Below, in pieces: positions 9,401-16,132 of a stretch of DNA of 32,888 nt. Position 1 is the stretch's first letter, and each line of letters begins with the position of its first letter. The translations under genes were made by a program, and so were the position numbers. The notes beneath the pieces were generated by a model. It was not told the DNA's origin and made no database searches. It worked only from the letters and a program-made list of their open reading frames with translations. Origin of the DNA: JBBSUQ01 sp964389755 (GTDB lineage: Bacteria; Bacteroidota; Bacteroidia; Flavobacteriales_D; Crocinitomicaceae); assembly GCA_964389755.1 (NCBI GenBank), contig CAYMEW010000041.1, positions 1 through 32,888 on the forward strand. The letters are read 5' to 3'.

Positions 9401-9851
9401 CGAGGAACTCACGGATCTCGTGGAAGAAGCCGTACTTTCCGAATTCGACCGCATTACCGAACGCGGAGGTGTGCTTGGAGCCATGGAGACCATGTACCAG
9501 CGCTCACGCATCCAGGAAGAATCGCTTTATTATGAAACGCTCAAGCATACCGGCGAATTCCCGATCATCGGTGTGAATACCTTCCTCAGCTCCAAAGGCT
9601 CACCGACCGTACTTCCGAAAGAAGTGATCCGGGCCACGGAAAGCGAGAAGAAATACCAGATCAGTATGTTGGAAAGCCTTCACAAAGCCCATGAGCATAT
9701 GGCTGATAAAACCATCCGAAACGTCCAGCAGGCAGCCATTCAGAACGAAAACATGTTCGAACAACTTATGGAAACCTGCAAATATGCTTCACTCGGACAG
9801 ATTACCCAGGCACTCTTCGAAGTGGGCGGACAGTATCGTCGTAACATGTAA
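6471..9851 (+). CDS. icmF: Fused isobutyryl-CoA mutase (IcmF)
   Basis: 1126 aa from the ATG at 6471, which begins MEKILPYKPKNK; a longer frame from 6369 looks non-coding. Three parts are seen. An N-terminal B12-binding domain (about 11-140) carries the cobalt-ligating DGHDAA motif at 23-28. A MeaB-type G-domain chaperone follows, with Walker A GTGGAGKSS at about 203-211. The C-terminal mutase barrel starts near 540. The active-site segment PYTAGLFPF fits IcmF rather than methylmalonyl-CoA mutase, where the equivalent stretch is TRGPYATMY-like. IcmF interconverts isobutyryl-CoA and butyryl-CoA with adenosylcobalamin, linking valine and branched-chain acyl metabolism to beta-oxidation; some members also accept isovaleryl- or pivalyl-CoA. 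A strong terminator follows. Confidence 0.93.
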   Translation: MEKILPYKPKNKVRIVTAASLFDGHDAAINIMRRIIQSTGCEVIHLGHDRSVEEVVDCAIQEDAQAIAMTSYQGGHVEYFKYMYDLLQQKGAPHIKIFGGGGGTILPEEIAELQEYGITRLYHPDDGRELGLQGMINDLVERSDFPVGQNLNGELNHLKEKNIPAIARVISAAENFADEAKDILRKVDQMAEEVQVPVLGITGTGGAGKSSLVDELVRRFLIDFPDKQIAVVSVDPSKRKTGGALLGDRIRMNSIKSPRVYMRSLATRQSNLALSKHVAEAVNILKAAEYDLIILETSGIGQSDTEILDHSDVSLYVMTPEYGAATQLEKIDMLDFADVIALNKFDKRGALDALRDVRKQYQRNHNLWDANVDSMPVYGTIASQFNDPGMNTLYKVIIDKVAEKTGANLESTFEITQEMSEKVFVIPPERTRYLSEISENNRAYDRWVDQQVAVAEKLQGLHSAMETMQQSKLEDKDRLVKALQETFEQEKLNFDPKNWELLQNWDEKKARYQDPVFKFKVRDKEIAIQTHTESLSHSQIPKVSMPKYHGWGDILRWSLQENVPGEFPYTAGLFPFKREGEDPTRMFAGEGGPERTNKRFHYVSLGMPAKRLSTAFDSVTLYGNDPDLRPDIYGKIGNSGVSICCLDDAKKLYSGFDLADPKTSVSMTINGPAPMLLGFFMNAAIDQQCEKYIQANGLEKDVAQKIKAIYAEKGVERPQYQGELPEGNDGLGLMLLGVTGDQVLPADVYEQIKAETLKQVRGTVQADILKEDQAQNTCIFSTEFALRLMGDVQEYFIEKGVRNFYSVSISGYHIAEAGANPITQLAFTLANGFTYVEYYLSRGMDINAFGPNLSFFFSNGIDPEYAVIGRVARRIWAKALAKKYDANARAQMLKYHIQTSGRSLHAQEIDFNDIRTTLQALYAIYDNCNSLHTNAYDEAITTPTEESVRRAMAIQLIINRELGLAKNENPLQGSFIIEELTDLVEEAVLSEFDRITERGGVLGAMETMYQRSRIQEESLYYETLKHTGEFPIIGVNTFLSSKGSPTVLPKEVIRATESEKKYQISMLESLHKAHEHMADKTIRNVQQAAIQNENMFEQLMETCKYASLGQITQALFEVGGQYRRNM

Positions 9852-9874
9852 TCAAAAGACCTTTTTACAGAGCG

Positions 9875-9899
9875 ATCCCGGAATACCTGATTCCGGGAT
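9875..9899 (+). terminator. Terminator of icmF
   Basis: A perfect 10-bp stem, ATCCCGGAAT and ATTCCGGGAT, with a 5-nt loop followed by seven T. It starts 24 nt after the icmF stop. Confidence 0.93.
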
Positions 9900-10071
9900 T
9901 TTTTTGTTCAATTCATTCATAAATAGCCGGTTGAAAAGATGCTGTCCTTCGCCGGATGTTCCAATTTCAGGAAGGGATGTCCGCCTTTCCCGTCCTTCCG
10001 AAAAATTAGCCTGATTTGTCCTTGACCATTCCGAGAATTACGCTTATTTTTACGCCACAAATTTGCAAAAC

Positions 10072-11283
10072 ATGAATTTACACGAATATCAAGGGAAATC
10101 AATCTTAAAAAGCTACGGCGTTGCAATCCAGGAAGGAATTGTGATCGACAAAGTGGAAGATGCCGTATCCGCTGCGAAAAAGCTGACTGAAGAAACAGGA
10201 ACGGAGTGGTATGTTGTAAAAGCACAGATCCACGCCGGAGGCCGCGGAAAAGGAAAGGTTGAGGAAACCGGTTCGAACGGAGTAGTGCTCGCGAAAGGGA
10301 TCGACCAGGTGGAAGACAAGGTGAAAGGCATTCTCGGCGGACACCTCGTTACACTTCAGACCAACGGAAAGGGTAAAAAAGTGAACAAAGTGCTCATCGC
10401 ACAGGACGTTTACTACCCGGGTGAGTCGGAACCGTCGGAATTCTACATGTCCGTGCTCCTTGATCGTGATAAAGGACGAAATATCATTATGTATTCCACC
10501 GAAGGCGGAATGGATATTGAAACGGTAGCGGAAAAAACACCGCACCTGATCTTCAAAGAAGAGATCGATCCGCGTGTGGGTCTCCAGGGCTTCCAGGCGC
10601 GCAAAATTGCATTTAACCTCGGGCTCAGCGGTGAAGCATTCAAGCAAATGACCCGTTTCGTGAGCAGTCTTTACAAAGCTTACGAAGGATGTGATGCATC
10701 CATGTTCGAGATCAACCCGGTACTTAAAACGTCCGACAGCAAGATCATTGCAGTCGATTCGAAAGTGACTCTTGACGATAATGCACTCTTCCGCCACAAA
10801 GATTACGCTGAAATGCGCGATAAATCCGAAGAAGATCCGACGGAAGTGGAAGCGGGAGAAGCAGGACTGAACTTCGTGAAACTCGACGGAAACGTTGGGT
10901 GTATGGTAAACGGTGCGGGACTCGCGATGGCAACCATGGATATCATCAAACTTTCGGGCGGAAACCCGGCTAACTTCCTCGATGTGGGAGGTACGGCCGA
11001 TGCGGAGCGCGTTGAAAAAGCATTCCACATCATTCTCAAGGATGAGAACGTAAAAGCGATCCTCATTAATATTTTCGGGGGAATCGTACGTTGCGACCGC
11101 GTGGCACAGGGTGTTGTGGACGCTTACAAGAACATGGGAAATATCCCTGTTCCGATTATCGTGCGCCTGCAGGGAACCAATGCCGAAGAAGCTAAAAAGC
11201 TGATCGACGATTCAGGACTGAACGTGCATTCTGCCGTGTTGCTCCAGGAAGCAGCTGATAAAGTAAAAGAAGTACTCGCTTAA
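10072..11283 (+). CDS. sucC: Succinyl-CoA synthetase beta subunit
   Basis: 403 aa from the ATG at 10072 (MNLHEYQGKSILK, the canonical SucC start; a TTG nine nt upstream is less likely). It catalyses succinyl-CoA + ADP (or GDP) + Pi to succinate + ATP (or GTP) in the TCA cycle, together with SucD. The N-terminal ATP-grasp fold shows QIHAGGRGKGK and the metal/nucleotide segment EINPVL. The C-terminal CoA-ligase domain shows GGNPANFLDVGG and NIFGGIVRCD. Length is normal for the family. sucD is not next to it in this window. A possible promoter is TTG (10022-10024) with TATTTTTA (10045-10052), about 20 nt before the start. Confidence 0.97.
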   Translation: MNLHEYQGKSILKSYGVAIQEGIVIDKVEDAVSAAKKLTEETGTEWYVVKAQIHAGGRGKGKVEETGSNGVVLAKGIDQVEDKVKGILGGHLVTLQTNGKGKKVNKVLIAQDVYYPGESEPSEFYMSVLLDRDKGRNIIMYSTEGGMDIETVAEKTPHLIFKEEIDPRVGLQGFQARKIAFNLGLSGEAFKQMTRFVSSLYKAYEGCDASMFEINPVLKTSDSKIIAVDSKVTLDDNALFRHKDYAEMRDKSEEDPTEVEAGEAGLNFVKLDGNVGCMVNGAGLAMATMDIIKLSGGNPANFLDVGGTADAERVEKAFHIILKDENVKAILINIFGGIVRCDRVAQGVVDAYKNMGNIPVPIIVRLQGTNAEEAKKLIDDSGLNVHSAVLLQEAADKVKEVLA

Positions 11284-11304
11284 GCGTTGTGATACAATTT
11301 ACGA

Positions 11305-11330
11305 AACGCCTTTCGGAAACGGAAGGCGTT
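11305..11330 (+). terminator. Terminator of sucC
   Basis: A 10-bp stem AACGCCTTTC / GGAAGGCGTT (one G-T wobble), loop GGAAAC, then a run of T. It starts 21 nt after the sucC stop. Confidence 0.92.
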
Positions 11331-11436
11331 TTTTTATGGCCCAACTCATTTCCATATACTTTATTTAAGATTTTTTGGAAGTTCGTAGTCCGGGAATCCT
11401 GTAATTTTAAGCCTGAACTTTAAAAAAACACATCAC

Positions 11437-11796
11437 ATGAAAAAGATATTGACAGCAGCATTCCTGTTTCTCGGACTTACGGCATTCAGCCAGAATTATG
11501 ATTATACGTTCCAGGTAGAGGAGGTTCAAACCCTTGCCGATGCCGCAGAAGTCAGCGAAGTCGTGCGCTCACTGTTCAACGAGGAACGTGAAGTGGAACC
11601 GAATAATCCCACGTTCAATGAAGAAACTCATGTTTTTTCGATTACCAGTGAAGTAAGTATTGACCAGGAAGAACTGCGCGAACGCCTCGAAGAGCACGGC
11701 ATGGTACTCATCAGTTTCAGGAAAGAAGTGTCCGGTACGGTTAAGCCCAAACAACCGACGATGAAAAACCAGGATCCGAAGGTAAAGTCGCATTAG
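11437..11796 (+). CDS. Small exported hypothetical protein
   Basis: 119 aa with a typical Bacteroidota signal peptide (MKKILTAAFLFLGLTAFSQ). The mature ~100 residues are acidic and may form a small alpha/beta fold: two sections starting at YDYTFQVEEV and HVFSITSEVS look like strands preceding helices, reminiscent of ferredoxin-like or HMA-like folds but without a CxxC. It ends in a Lys/Pro-rich tail. Monocistronic between the sucC terminator and the map promoter. Function unknown. Confidence 0.7.
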   Translation: MKKILTAAFLFLGLTAFSQNYDYTFQVEEVQTLADAAEVSEVVRSLFNEEREVEPNNPTFNEETHVFSITSEVSIDQEELRERLEEHGMVLISFRKEVSGTVKPKQPTMKNQDPKVKSH

Positions 11797-11832
11797 CAGG
11801 CGCTGATCTATTCGAAAAGCGAACATTTTAAA

Positions 11833-11840
11833 TATCTTTG
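11833..11840 (+). promoter_or_regulatory. -7 element of the map promoter
   Basis: TATCTTTG matches the Bacteroidota -7 consensus TAnnTTTG. About 19 nt upstream is TTC, a weak fit to the -33 TTG. It is 39 nt before the chosen map ATG, leaving a short leader. Confidence 0.5.
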
Positions 11841-11879
11841 TAGACTTTAAAAATAAATTTGTCGCTTTTTCAACGAAAT

Positions 11880-12659
11880 ATGATCATATACAAAACTCCG
11901 GAAGAAATTGAGATAATGCGCGAAGCAGCGCAGGTTGTCAGCCGTACGCTCGGTGTAATTGCACGGGAGTTAAAACCCGGTGTAAAAACAATAGAACTCG
12001 ACCGGATTGCCGAAGAATATATTCGTTCTCAGGATGCTGTTCCGGGTTTCAAAGGACTCTACGACTGCCCTAGCACGCTCCTGATCTCCATTAACGAACA
12101 GGTCGTACACGGATTACCCGGTGAACGCGTGATTAAAGAAGGCGACGTTGTATCAGTCGATTGTGGCGCGATCTACAAAGGTTTTTACGGTGATCACGCC
12201 TATACCTTCGAAGTAGGCGAGGTGGCTCCCGAAATTCGCAAACTGCTGCGCGTTACGCGTGAGTGTCTTGACATCGGGATCGAGCAGGCGCAGGCCGGAA
12301 ATCGCATTGAAGATATTGGCTGGGCCATTCAGCAGCATGCAGAAAAACACGGTTACGGAGTGGTTCGCGACCTCGTTGGGCACGGACTCGGTCGCTCGCT
12401 GCACGAAGATCCGCAGGTACCGAACTACGGACGACGTGGGCGCGGAAAAAAGATCCAGAACGGACTTACGATTGCCATCGAGCCTATGATCAACATGGGT
12501 ACCGAGCAGGTTCTGCAACTGGAAGACAAATGGACCATCGTTACAGCCGACGGACTTCCCAGCGCGCACTTCGAGCACGATGTTGCCGTGGTAGACGGTA
12601 AACCCTTCGTACTTTCAACATACGATTACATCGAGGAAGCTTTGGCGTCCAAACAGTAA
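11880..12659 (+). CDS. map: Type I methionine aminopeptidase
   Basis: 259 aa from the ATG at 11880 (MIIYKTPEEIEIMREAAQ); the frame extends to a TTG at 11859 but the ATG matches the family start. It removes the initiator methionine from nascent proteins in the cytoplasm. The five metal ligands are visible: Asp94 and Asp105 (DCGAIYKGFYGD), His168 (GHGLGRSLHED), Glu201 (IEPM) and Glu232 (EHDVAV), plus the substrate-binding His77. It lacks the N-terminal zinc-finger extension, so it is the short type I form. The next gene begins one nucleotide after its stop, so the two are probably co-transcribed. Confidence 0.97.
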   Translation: MIIYKTPEEIEIMREAAQVVSRTLGVIARELKPGVKTIELDRIAEEYIRSQDAVPGFKGLYDCPSTLLISINEQVVHGLPGERVIKEGDVVSVDCGAIYKGFYGDHAYTFEVGEVAPEIRKLLRVTRECLDIGIEQAQAGNRIEDIGWAIQQHAEKHGYGVVRDLVGHGLGRSLHEDPQVPNYGRRGRGKKIQNGLTIAIEPMINMGTEQVLQLEDKWTIVTADGLPSAHFEHDVAVVDGKPFVLSTYDYIEEALASKQ

Positions 12660-12660
12660 C

Positions 12661-13230
12661 ATGTCCATCGACGAGCGCAAATTTGTCGTTTTAACCATTC
12701 TGACGTACCTCGTTTGTGGCGCGTATTCGTGGTTGACCCAGGGTTTGCTGGTTTTTCCTTTTCCGTTGAACGAATATATCTTCCTGGGAGCTGCCCTGTG
12801 GATGGGAGCGCGTAATTTCCGGGAAGACCCGATAAAATGGCTTGTTGCCGTATTGACCTTAAGCGGTCTTTTTGGCGTACTTTCGACCGAGTTTTTCTGG
12901 TCTTTCTTTATAAAAACCGATGATCTTATTGACGGTCGGATGGCCATGTACACCGACAGTTTTAATGTACTCTATTACCTGGGAATTGTTGTTGCGATGA
13001 TTCTTTCGGTGATCCGTTCCGACAAACGTTTTGCGGCATTTATCGCGATTCCTGCGATCGTTTTACTTATAATCGGTTGGATTATCAATAATGTGTGGCT
13101 GGGGGTTAGCGGAATTGTAATTTTCGGTGGATGGTCTTTCACTCAATTGAAGTCCAGGCCCTTGTATTACATCTGGGTCTTACTGGCCGTTCTTGAATTG
13201 TTCAAGTGGGGATCACTGGTTTTTCGTTAA
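12661..13230 (+). CDS. Multi-pass membrane protein, unknown
   Basis: 189 aa with about six hydrophobic segments (residues roughly 8-28, 36-50, 60-82, 100-118, 122-142 and 165-182) and short charged loops such as KTDDLIDGR. No catalytic motif or family recognised. Its ATG follows the map stop by one nucleotide, so it is probably in the same operon, though a functional link to methionine removal is not implied. Confidence 0.75.
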   Translation: MSIDERKFVVLTILTYLVCGAYSWLTQGLLVFPFPLNEYIFLGAALWMGARNFREDPIKWLVAVLTLSGLFGVLSTEFFWSFFIKTDDLIDGRMAMYTDSFNVLYYLGIVVAMILSVIRSDKRFAAFIAIPAIVLLIIGWIINNVWLGVSGIVIFGGWSFTQLKSRPLYYIWVLLAVLELFKWGSLVFR

Positions 13231-13264
13231 TTGAAATAAAGCTTAACTTTTTTCAGATTATTGT

Positions 13265-13294
13265 TTTGTATAATCATTGAATTTACTATTTTTG
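13265..13294 (+). promoter_or_regulatory. Promoter of tRNA-Ser
   Basis: TTTG (13265-13268), 18 nt, TATTTTTG (13287-13294): a good Bacteroidota -33/-7 promoter. It ends 21 nt before the tRNA-Ser 5' end. Confidence 0.7.
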
Positions 13295-13315
13295 CGGCCT
13301 GTTCTTTGAACGTCC

Positions 13316-13402
13316 GGTGGGATGGGTGAGTGGCTGAAACCACCAGTTTGCTAAACTGACGTACGGGCAACCGTACCGCGGGTTCGAATCCCGCTCCCAC
13401 CG
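13316..13402 (+). tRNA. tRNA-Ser (GCU)
   Basis: Acceptor GGTGGGA pairs with TCCCACC and the discriminator is G. The anticodon loop TTGCTAA gives anticodon GCT, a long variable arm (GTACGG...CCGTAC) marks a class II tRNA, and the T-loop is GGTTCGAATCC. CCA is not encoded. Confidence 0.95.
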
Positions 13403-13410
13403 CATTGAGA
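13387..13410 (+). repeat. 24-bp direct repeat at tRNA-Ser 3' end, copy 1
   Basis: The last part of tRNA-Ser plus eight downstream bases. It recurs exactly at 13490-13513. Confidence 0.85.
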
Positions 13411-13445
13411 CTTTATGTCGCAAAAGGTGAAGAGGGATGAGAAGC

Positions 13446-13513
13446 CGCAGGGTTCGAGCCGAAAACGAAAGTTTGAGACCAGCGAAGCTAATCCCGCTCC
13501 CACCGCATTGAGA
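13446..13513 (+). pseudogene. Split remnant of a tRNA-Ser T-arm and 3' end
   Basis: The T-stem and loop start (CCGCAGGGTTCGA) is followed by about 33 unrelated bases and then the rest of the tRNA-Ser 3' end (13490-13513), exactly as in the intact gene upstream. No 5' half of a tRNA is present. It looks like a second tRNA-Ser end interrupted by a short insertion, or a rearranged attachment-site scar. The flanking 13403-13626 region carries no protein gene. Confidence 0.5.
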
Positions 13514-13626
13514 AGTCGGGAAGGTAACTTCACCAAAGAGGCAACAGACGGTTGCTTTAAAAAAAGAAATACAACATTGGGTTTTTAATTGTGAAAGAAA
13601 GCAATTATCATCCGAGACACATTGTT

Positions 13627-13701
13627 CGGGGCGTAGCGTAGTCCGGTCATCGCGCCTGGTTTGGGACCAGGAGGTCGCAGGTTCGAATCCTGCCGCCCCG
13701 A
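13627..13701 (+). tRNA. tRNA-Pro (UGG)
   Basis: Acceptor CGGGGCG / CGCCCCG, anticodon arm CCTGG-TTTGGGA-CCAGG with anticodon TGG, T-loop GGTTCGAATCC, discriminator A. CCA not encoded. Confidence 0.96.
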
Positions 13702-13715
13702 CACACAGCAAAGAG

Positions 13716-13733
13716 GGGATGAGTAATCATCCC
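13716..13733 (+). terminator. Terminator after tRNA-Pro
   Basis: Stem GGGATGA / TCATCCC with a GTAA loop and a following run of seven T. It separates tRNA-Pro from tRNA-Arg. Confidence 0.8.
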
Positions 13734-13762
13734 TTTTTTTGTTGTAAAAAGAACACGAATTG

Positions 13763-13836
<74 letters not shown>

Positions 13837-13864
13837 CAACTTGATCTTTCAGATCACTTCCCCG

Positions 13865-13889
13865 AAACCCCGCATTTTATGCGGGGTTT
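13865..13889 (+). terminator. Terminator after tRNA-Arg
   Basis: A 10-bp stem AAACCCCGCA / TGCGGGGTTT, closed by a further T-A pair, followed by T-rich sequence. It insulates the integrase from tRNA transcription, although it could have come in with the element. Confidence 0.85.
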
Positions 13890-13939
13890 TTTTGTATCCT
13901 TTTCCTTCGTTTCACCGTAGAACGCTTAAAATCAACATC

Positions 13940-14887
13940 ATGACACTTAAAGGATTACCCAAACACCTATGGGCGTGCCTTACTTCGCCCTCCTTAAGAA
14001 AGCTGGTTTCGGAATACATTGAACATTCGCACCGCAAAATCAAACCAGGAACGCTTCAAAATCATAAGGTTAAACTAAGAAACCTTATGGATTTTGAGCG
14101 ATCGATCAAACGGAAACTTTACCCGGCGACTTTCACGCTTCCAGAAGCTGAAATATTTCAGCGCTGGTTTATGGACCGTGCTGGAACCAGTAACGTCACA
14201 ACTGCGAGTCGGAACGTGCAGTTTTTCATTGCGGCGCTGGATTTCGCAGTCAAATCCGGACGTATCAAACGTCATTGCATGGTTCACTATCAAAGTGAAC
14301 GGGATCCACACAGAGAACCTGTTTCGCTTACATCCGCAGAACTGATAAAAATGATAGAGGCGTCCCCGTTGTTTCCGCATCAAAGAAGGGCCAGAGATCT
14401 TTTTTTATTTCAGTGCGCCACGGGGATCAGCTACGCTGATTTGAAACACTGGGAACGAAAAAAAATGGACATCGGTGACGTGTTGGCGGGAAGGCGTGCA
14501 AAGAACGAAAGTCCTTACATGGTTCCGCTGGATGCGGCCGCGGAAGCTATCTTGGTGAAGTATTCCGGAAAATTGCCGATGTTAAGCCTGCAGGCCTACA
14601 ACCGCATGTTGAAAGAAATTGCGCAGGTGGCCGGAATAGATAAGCGCTTAACGACCCATATCGGACGAAAGACGTTTGCAACGATGAAAAAGGAATCGGG
14701 ATGGCCGGTAGCGGCGATATCGAGCATGCTCGGGCACCGGTCCGTAAAGACCACGGAACTGCACTATCTGTCAACGACTTTTGCGCATGTGGAGCGAGAG
14801 TTTGAAATACGAAAGGGCCAGCATGATCCGACTTCCCTGGCGGTGCTAAAAAAGGTTTTGCGGGATCGTCCTGGAATCTGGACTTAA
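13940..14887 (+). CDS. Tyrosine recombinase / phage integrase
   Basis: 315 aa from the ATG at 13940 (MTLKGLPKHLW); the upstream in-frame extension overlaps the tRNA terminator. An N-terminal SAM-like arm/core-binding region spans about 20-125 and the catalytic domain about 130-295. Visible catalytic residues: His240-x-x-Arg243 (THIGR), His266 (LGH) and the nucleophile Tyr276 (TTELHYLS), with a candidate Lys at 188. At the usual Arg I position (TGLR in most members) the sequence is TGIS, giving Ser164. Bacteroides IntDOT is known to have the same Arg-to-Ser change. It probably catalyses integration and excision at tRNA-Arg. It is the only plus-strand gene of the element. Confidence 0.93.
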   Translation: MTLKGLPKHLWACLTSPSLRKLVSEYIEHSHRKIKPGTLQNHKVKLRNLMDFERSIKRKLYPATFTLPEAEIFQRWFMDRAGTSNVTTASRNVQFFIAALDFAVKSGRIKRHCMVHYQSERDPHREPVSLTSAELIKMIEASPLFPHQRRARDLFLFQCATGISYADLKHWERKKMDIGDVLAGRRAKNESPYMVPLDAAAEAILVKYSGKLPMLSLQAYNRMLKEIAQVAGIDKRLTTHIGRKTFATMKKESGWPVAAISSMLGHRSVKTTELHYLSTTFAHVEREFEIRKGQHDPTSLAVLKKVLRDRPGIWT

Positions 14888-14893
14888 AAAAAA

Positions 14894-14909
14894 CGGGCCG
14901 CATAACCCG
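14894..14909 (-). terminator. Weak terminator at the end of the virion operon
   Basis: On the minus strand, CGGG-8 nt-CCCG followed by eight T, about 30 nt past the stop of the gene at 14940. The stem is short, so confidence is modest. Confidence 0.4.
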
Positions 14910-14939
14910 ACCTGGTTTTTAAATATTTTGAAATGCTGT

Positions 14940-15695
14940 CTACTTATCGAAATCTCTGAGGCTTTGAATTGCGTATCGATAAAGTCCATCAATATTTGCC
15001 TTCGGTAAATATTGACTATCAGTGAATTTTTTTGTTCCGAAATAAGATGCATAAGCCGGATATTTTTTGCGCGCATAGTAACTAATCGCTACTTCAAAAA
15101 AGCGGGCGTATACTTCATTGCTTAACATGGCATAACTAGAATTCGGCAACTTTTCAAGGGCCGATACATATCGATTATCACGACCGATTTTATTCAGAAC
15201 TTCACAAAATGGCGTCATCTTTTCTTGCCCACTTGCAAAGTTATAGGGGCTTTTTTTGTTTTTCTGGCCCGCGTAGTAGTCAATAAAATGCGCGAATTCG
15301 TGAAGAAATGAATCGTCAAAATAAATTCCGTCGCTTTGATTGAGATCCGCAATTTTCTCACGTAAAAGATATATTTCATATGTGGCGTGTCGGAAGTGCG
15401 GAAATTCCGATTTATTTAAGCTTGCACAATTTATTTTCAAAACCCCCTTTCCCAGGTTGTTATCGCCACGAATCTTTGCTAAAACTTCTAACTGGTGTGA
15501 GATTTTTAGAAGGAATAAAAATCGAGAAACTTCATCGATTTCTCTATTAAAAGTTATCTTTTTTAGATGATATTTTTTAATTATTTCTTTTTGGTTCGGG
15601 ATGAATTTAACCTTGAATGATCCTACGTATACGCCGCGACTTGTCGAAACGTCAATATGTTTCACGCCGGACCTATTTACTTCTGTAATCCTCAT
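14940..15695 (-). CDS. Zincin-like metallopeptidase of the prophage
   Basis: 251 aa from the ATG at 15695 (MRITEVNRSG). A TTG at 15749 would add an N-terminal hydrophobic stretch, but that stretch is the shadow of the small gene overlapping it. The motif HEFAH at 132-136 within DDSFLHEFAHFID is a HExxH zinc site, and SNEVYARFFE at about 192-201 could supply the third ligand (Glu) as in gluzincins. The N-terminal half is basic. Last gene of the minus-strand late operon, next to membrane and core-protein genes. A role in virion maturation, host entry or lysis is possible but is inference. AT-richer than neighbouring genes. Confidence 0.7.
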   Translation of the reverse strand: MRITEVNRSGVKHIDVSTSRGVYVGSFKVKFIPNQKEIIKKYHLKKITFNREIDEVSRFLFLLKISHQLEVLAKIRGDNNLGKGVLKINCASLNKSEFPHFRHATYEIYLLREKIADLNQSDGIYFDDSFLHEFAHFIDYYAGQKNKKSPYNFASGQEKMTPFCEVLNKIGRDNRYVSALEKLPNSSYAMLSNEVYARFFEVAISYYARKKYPAYASYFGTKKFTDSQYLPKANIDGLYRYAIQSLRDFDK

Positions 15696-15837
15696 CTTTA
15701 CGGTTTTTGTGAAGAAAATAAGCAACCAAAATAGCCAAAGAGACACCAATCAGAACGCCTAAAAGCAAAAACATGAATTGTCGGTTTCGGATTGGTGGAT
15801 AAAGAGGAATAAACTCAGGTAATGGGAACTTTTTCAT
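15673..15837 (-). CDS. 54-aa single-pass membrane protein
   Basis: Begins MKKFPLPEFIPLYPP, then one hydrophobic helix (about 21-42) and a charged tail ending DYRSK. Its 3' end overlaps the start of the zincin gene by 23 nt. A Pro-rich N-terminus and one transmembrane helix are typical of small virion membrane proteins in tailless phages. Function unknown. Confidence 0.65.
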   Translation of the reverse strand: MKKFPLPEFIPLYPPIRNRQFMFLLLGVLIGVSLAILVAYFLHKNRKDEDYRSK

Positions 15838-15849
15838 TGTTTAAACTTA

Positions 15850-15873
15850 ATCCCCGGCATCACTGCCAGGGAT
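15850..15873 (-). terminator. Hairpin between core-protein and membrane genes
   Basis: Inverted repeat ATCCC-c-GGCA / TGCC-a-GGGAT with a TCAC loop, directly after the stop at 15879. The T-run is weak on the minus strand, so it may attenuate transcription or protect mRNA rather than stop it. Confidence 0.45.
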
Positions 15874-15878
15874 AATTT

Positions 15879-16034
15879 TTACTTCACTTTCTTCCAGGCA
15901 GCCTTCCGGGTTTTTGCTTTTCCGGACTTTACAAGCGCACTGACTTTTTTGGACTTAGCGGCGAATTTTGCACGGGCCGCCTTTTGTTTCGGCGTCGCGG
16001 CTTTCTTGCGTGTTGTTTTGCGTTTTGCAGGCAT
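15879..16034 (-). CDS. Very basic 51-aa protein, possible DNA-condensing core protein
   Basis: 51 aa starting MPAKRKTTRKKAATPKQK. About 40 percent of residues are Lys or Arg, most of the rest Ala, Thr and Ser, with a single Trp near the C-terminus (KAAWKKVK) and no acidic residue. The composition resembles histone H1 tails and adenovirus core proteins. Located in the virion operon, it could bind and compact packaged DNA or tether it to the inner membrane leaflet; that is inference from composition. The start lies 3 nt after the stop of the 31-aa membrane gene. Confidence 0.75.
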   Translation of the reverse strand: MPAKRKTTRKKAATPKQKAARAKFAAKSKKVSALVKSGKAKTRKAAWKKVK

Positions 16035-16036
16035 AA

Positions 16037-16132
16037 TTATGACTTTTTACGATTTGCAATTAACTGTGCGATGGTCCACACCAGGAGAACGGCGGACAGC
16101 ACAAGGTTGATTTTTTGGAGGGTGTTATACAT
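16037..16132 (-). CDS. 31-aa single-pass membrane peptide
   Basis: Begins MYNTLQKINLVLSAVLLVW and ends IANRKKS: one hydrophobic helix and a basic C-terminus. The start overlaps the previous stop as TAATG and its stop is 3 nt before the next start. Exact packing between two genes supports it as real. Likely a minor virion membrane peptide. Confidence 0.6.
   Translation of the reverse strand: MYNTLQKINLVLSAVLLVWTIAQLIANRKKS

Noticed and set aside
10105..11028. 307-aa minus-strand frame within sucC
   Set aside because: Antisense shadow; sucC is unambiguous.
13286..13711. Minus-strand frame of 141 aa across the tRNA cluster
   Set aside because: Overlaps two tRNA genes; the translated sequence (for example AAGFEPATSWSQ) is the usual artefact of antisense tRNA.
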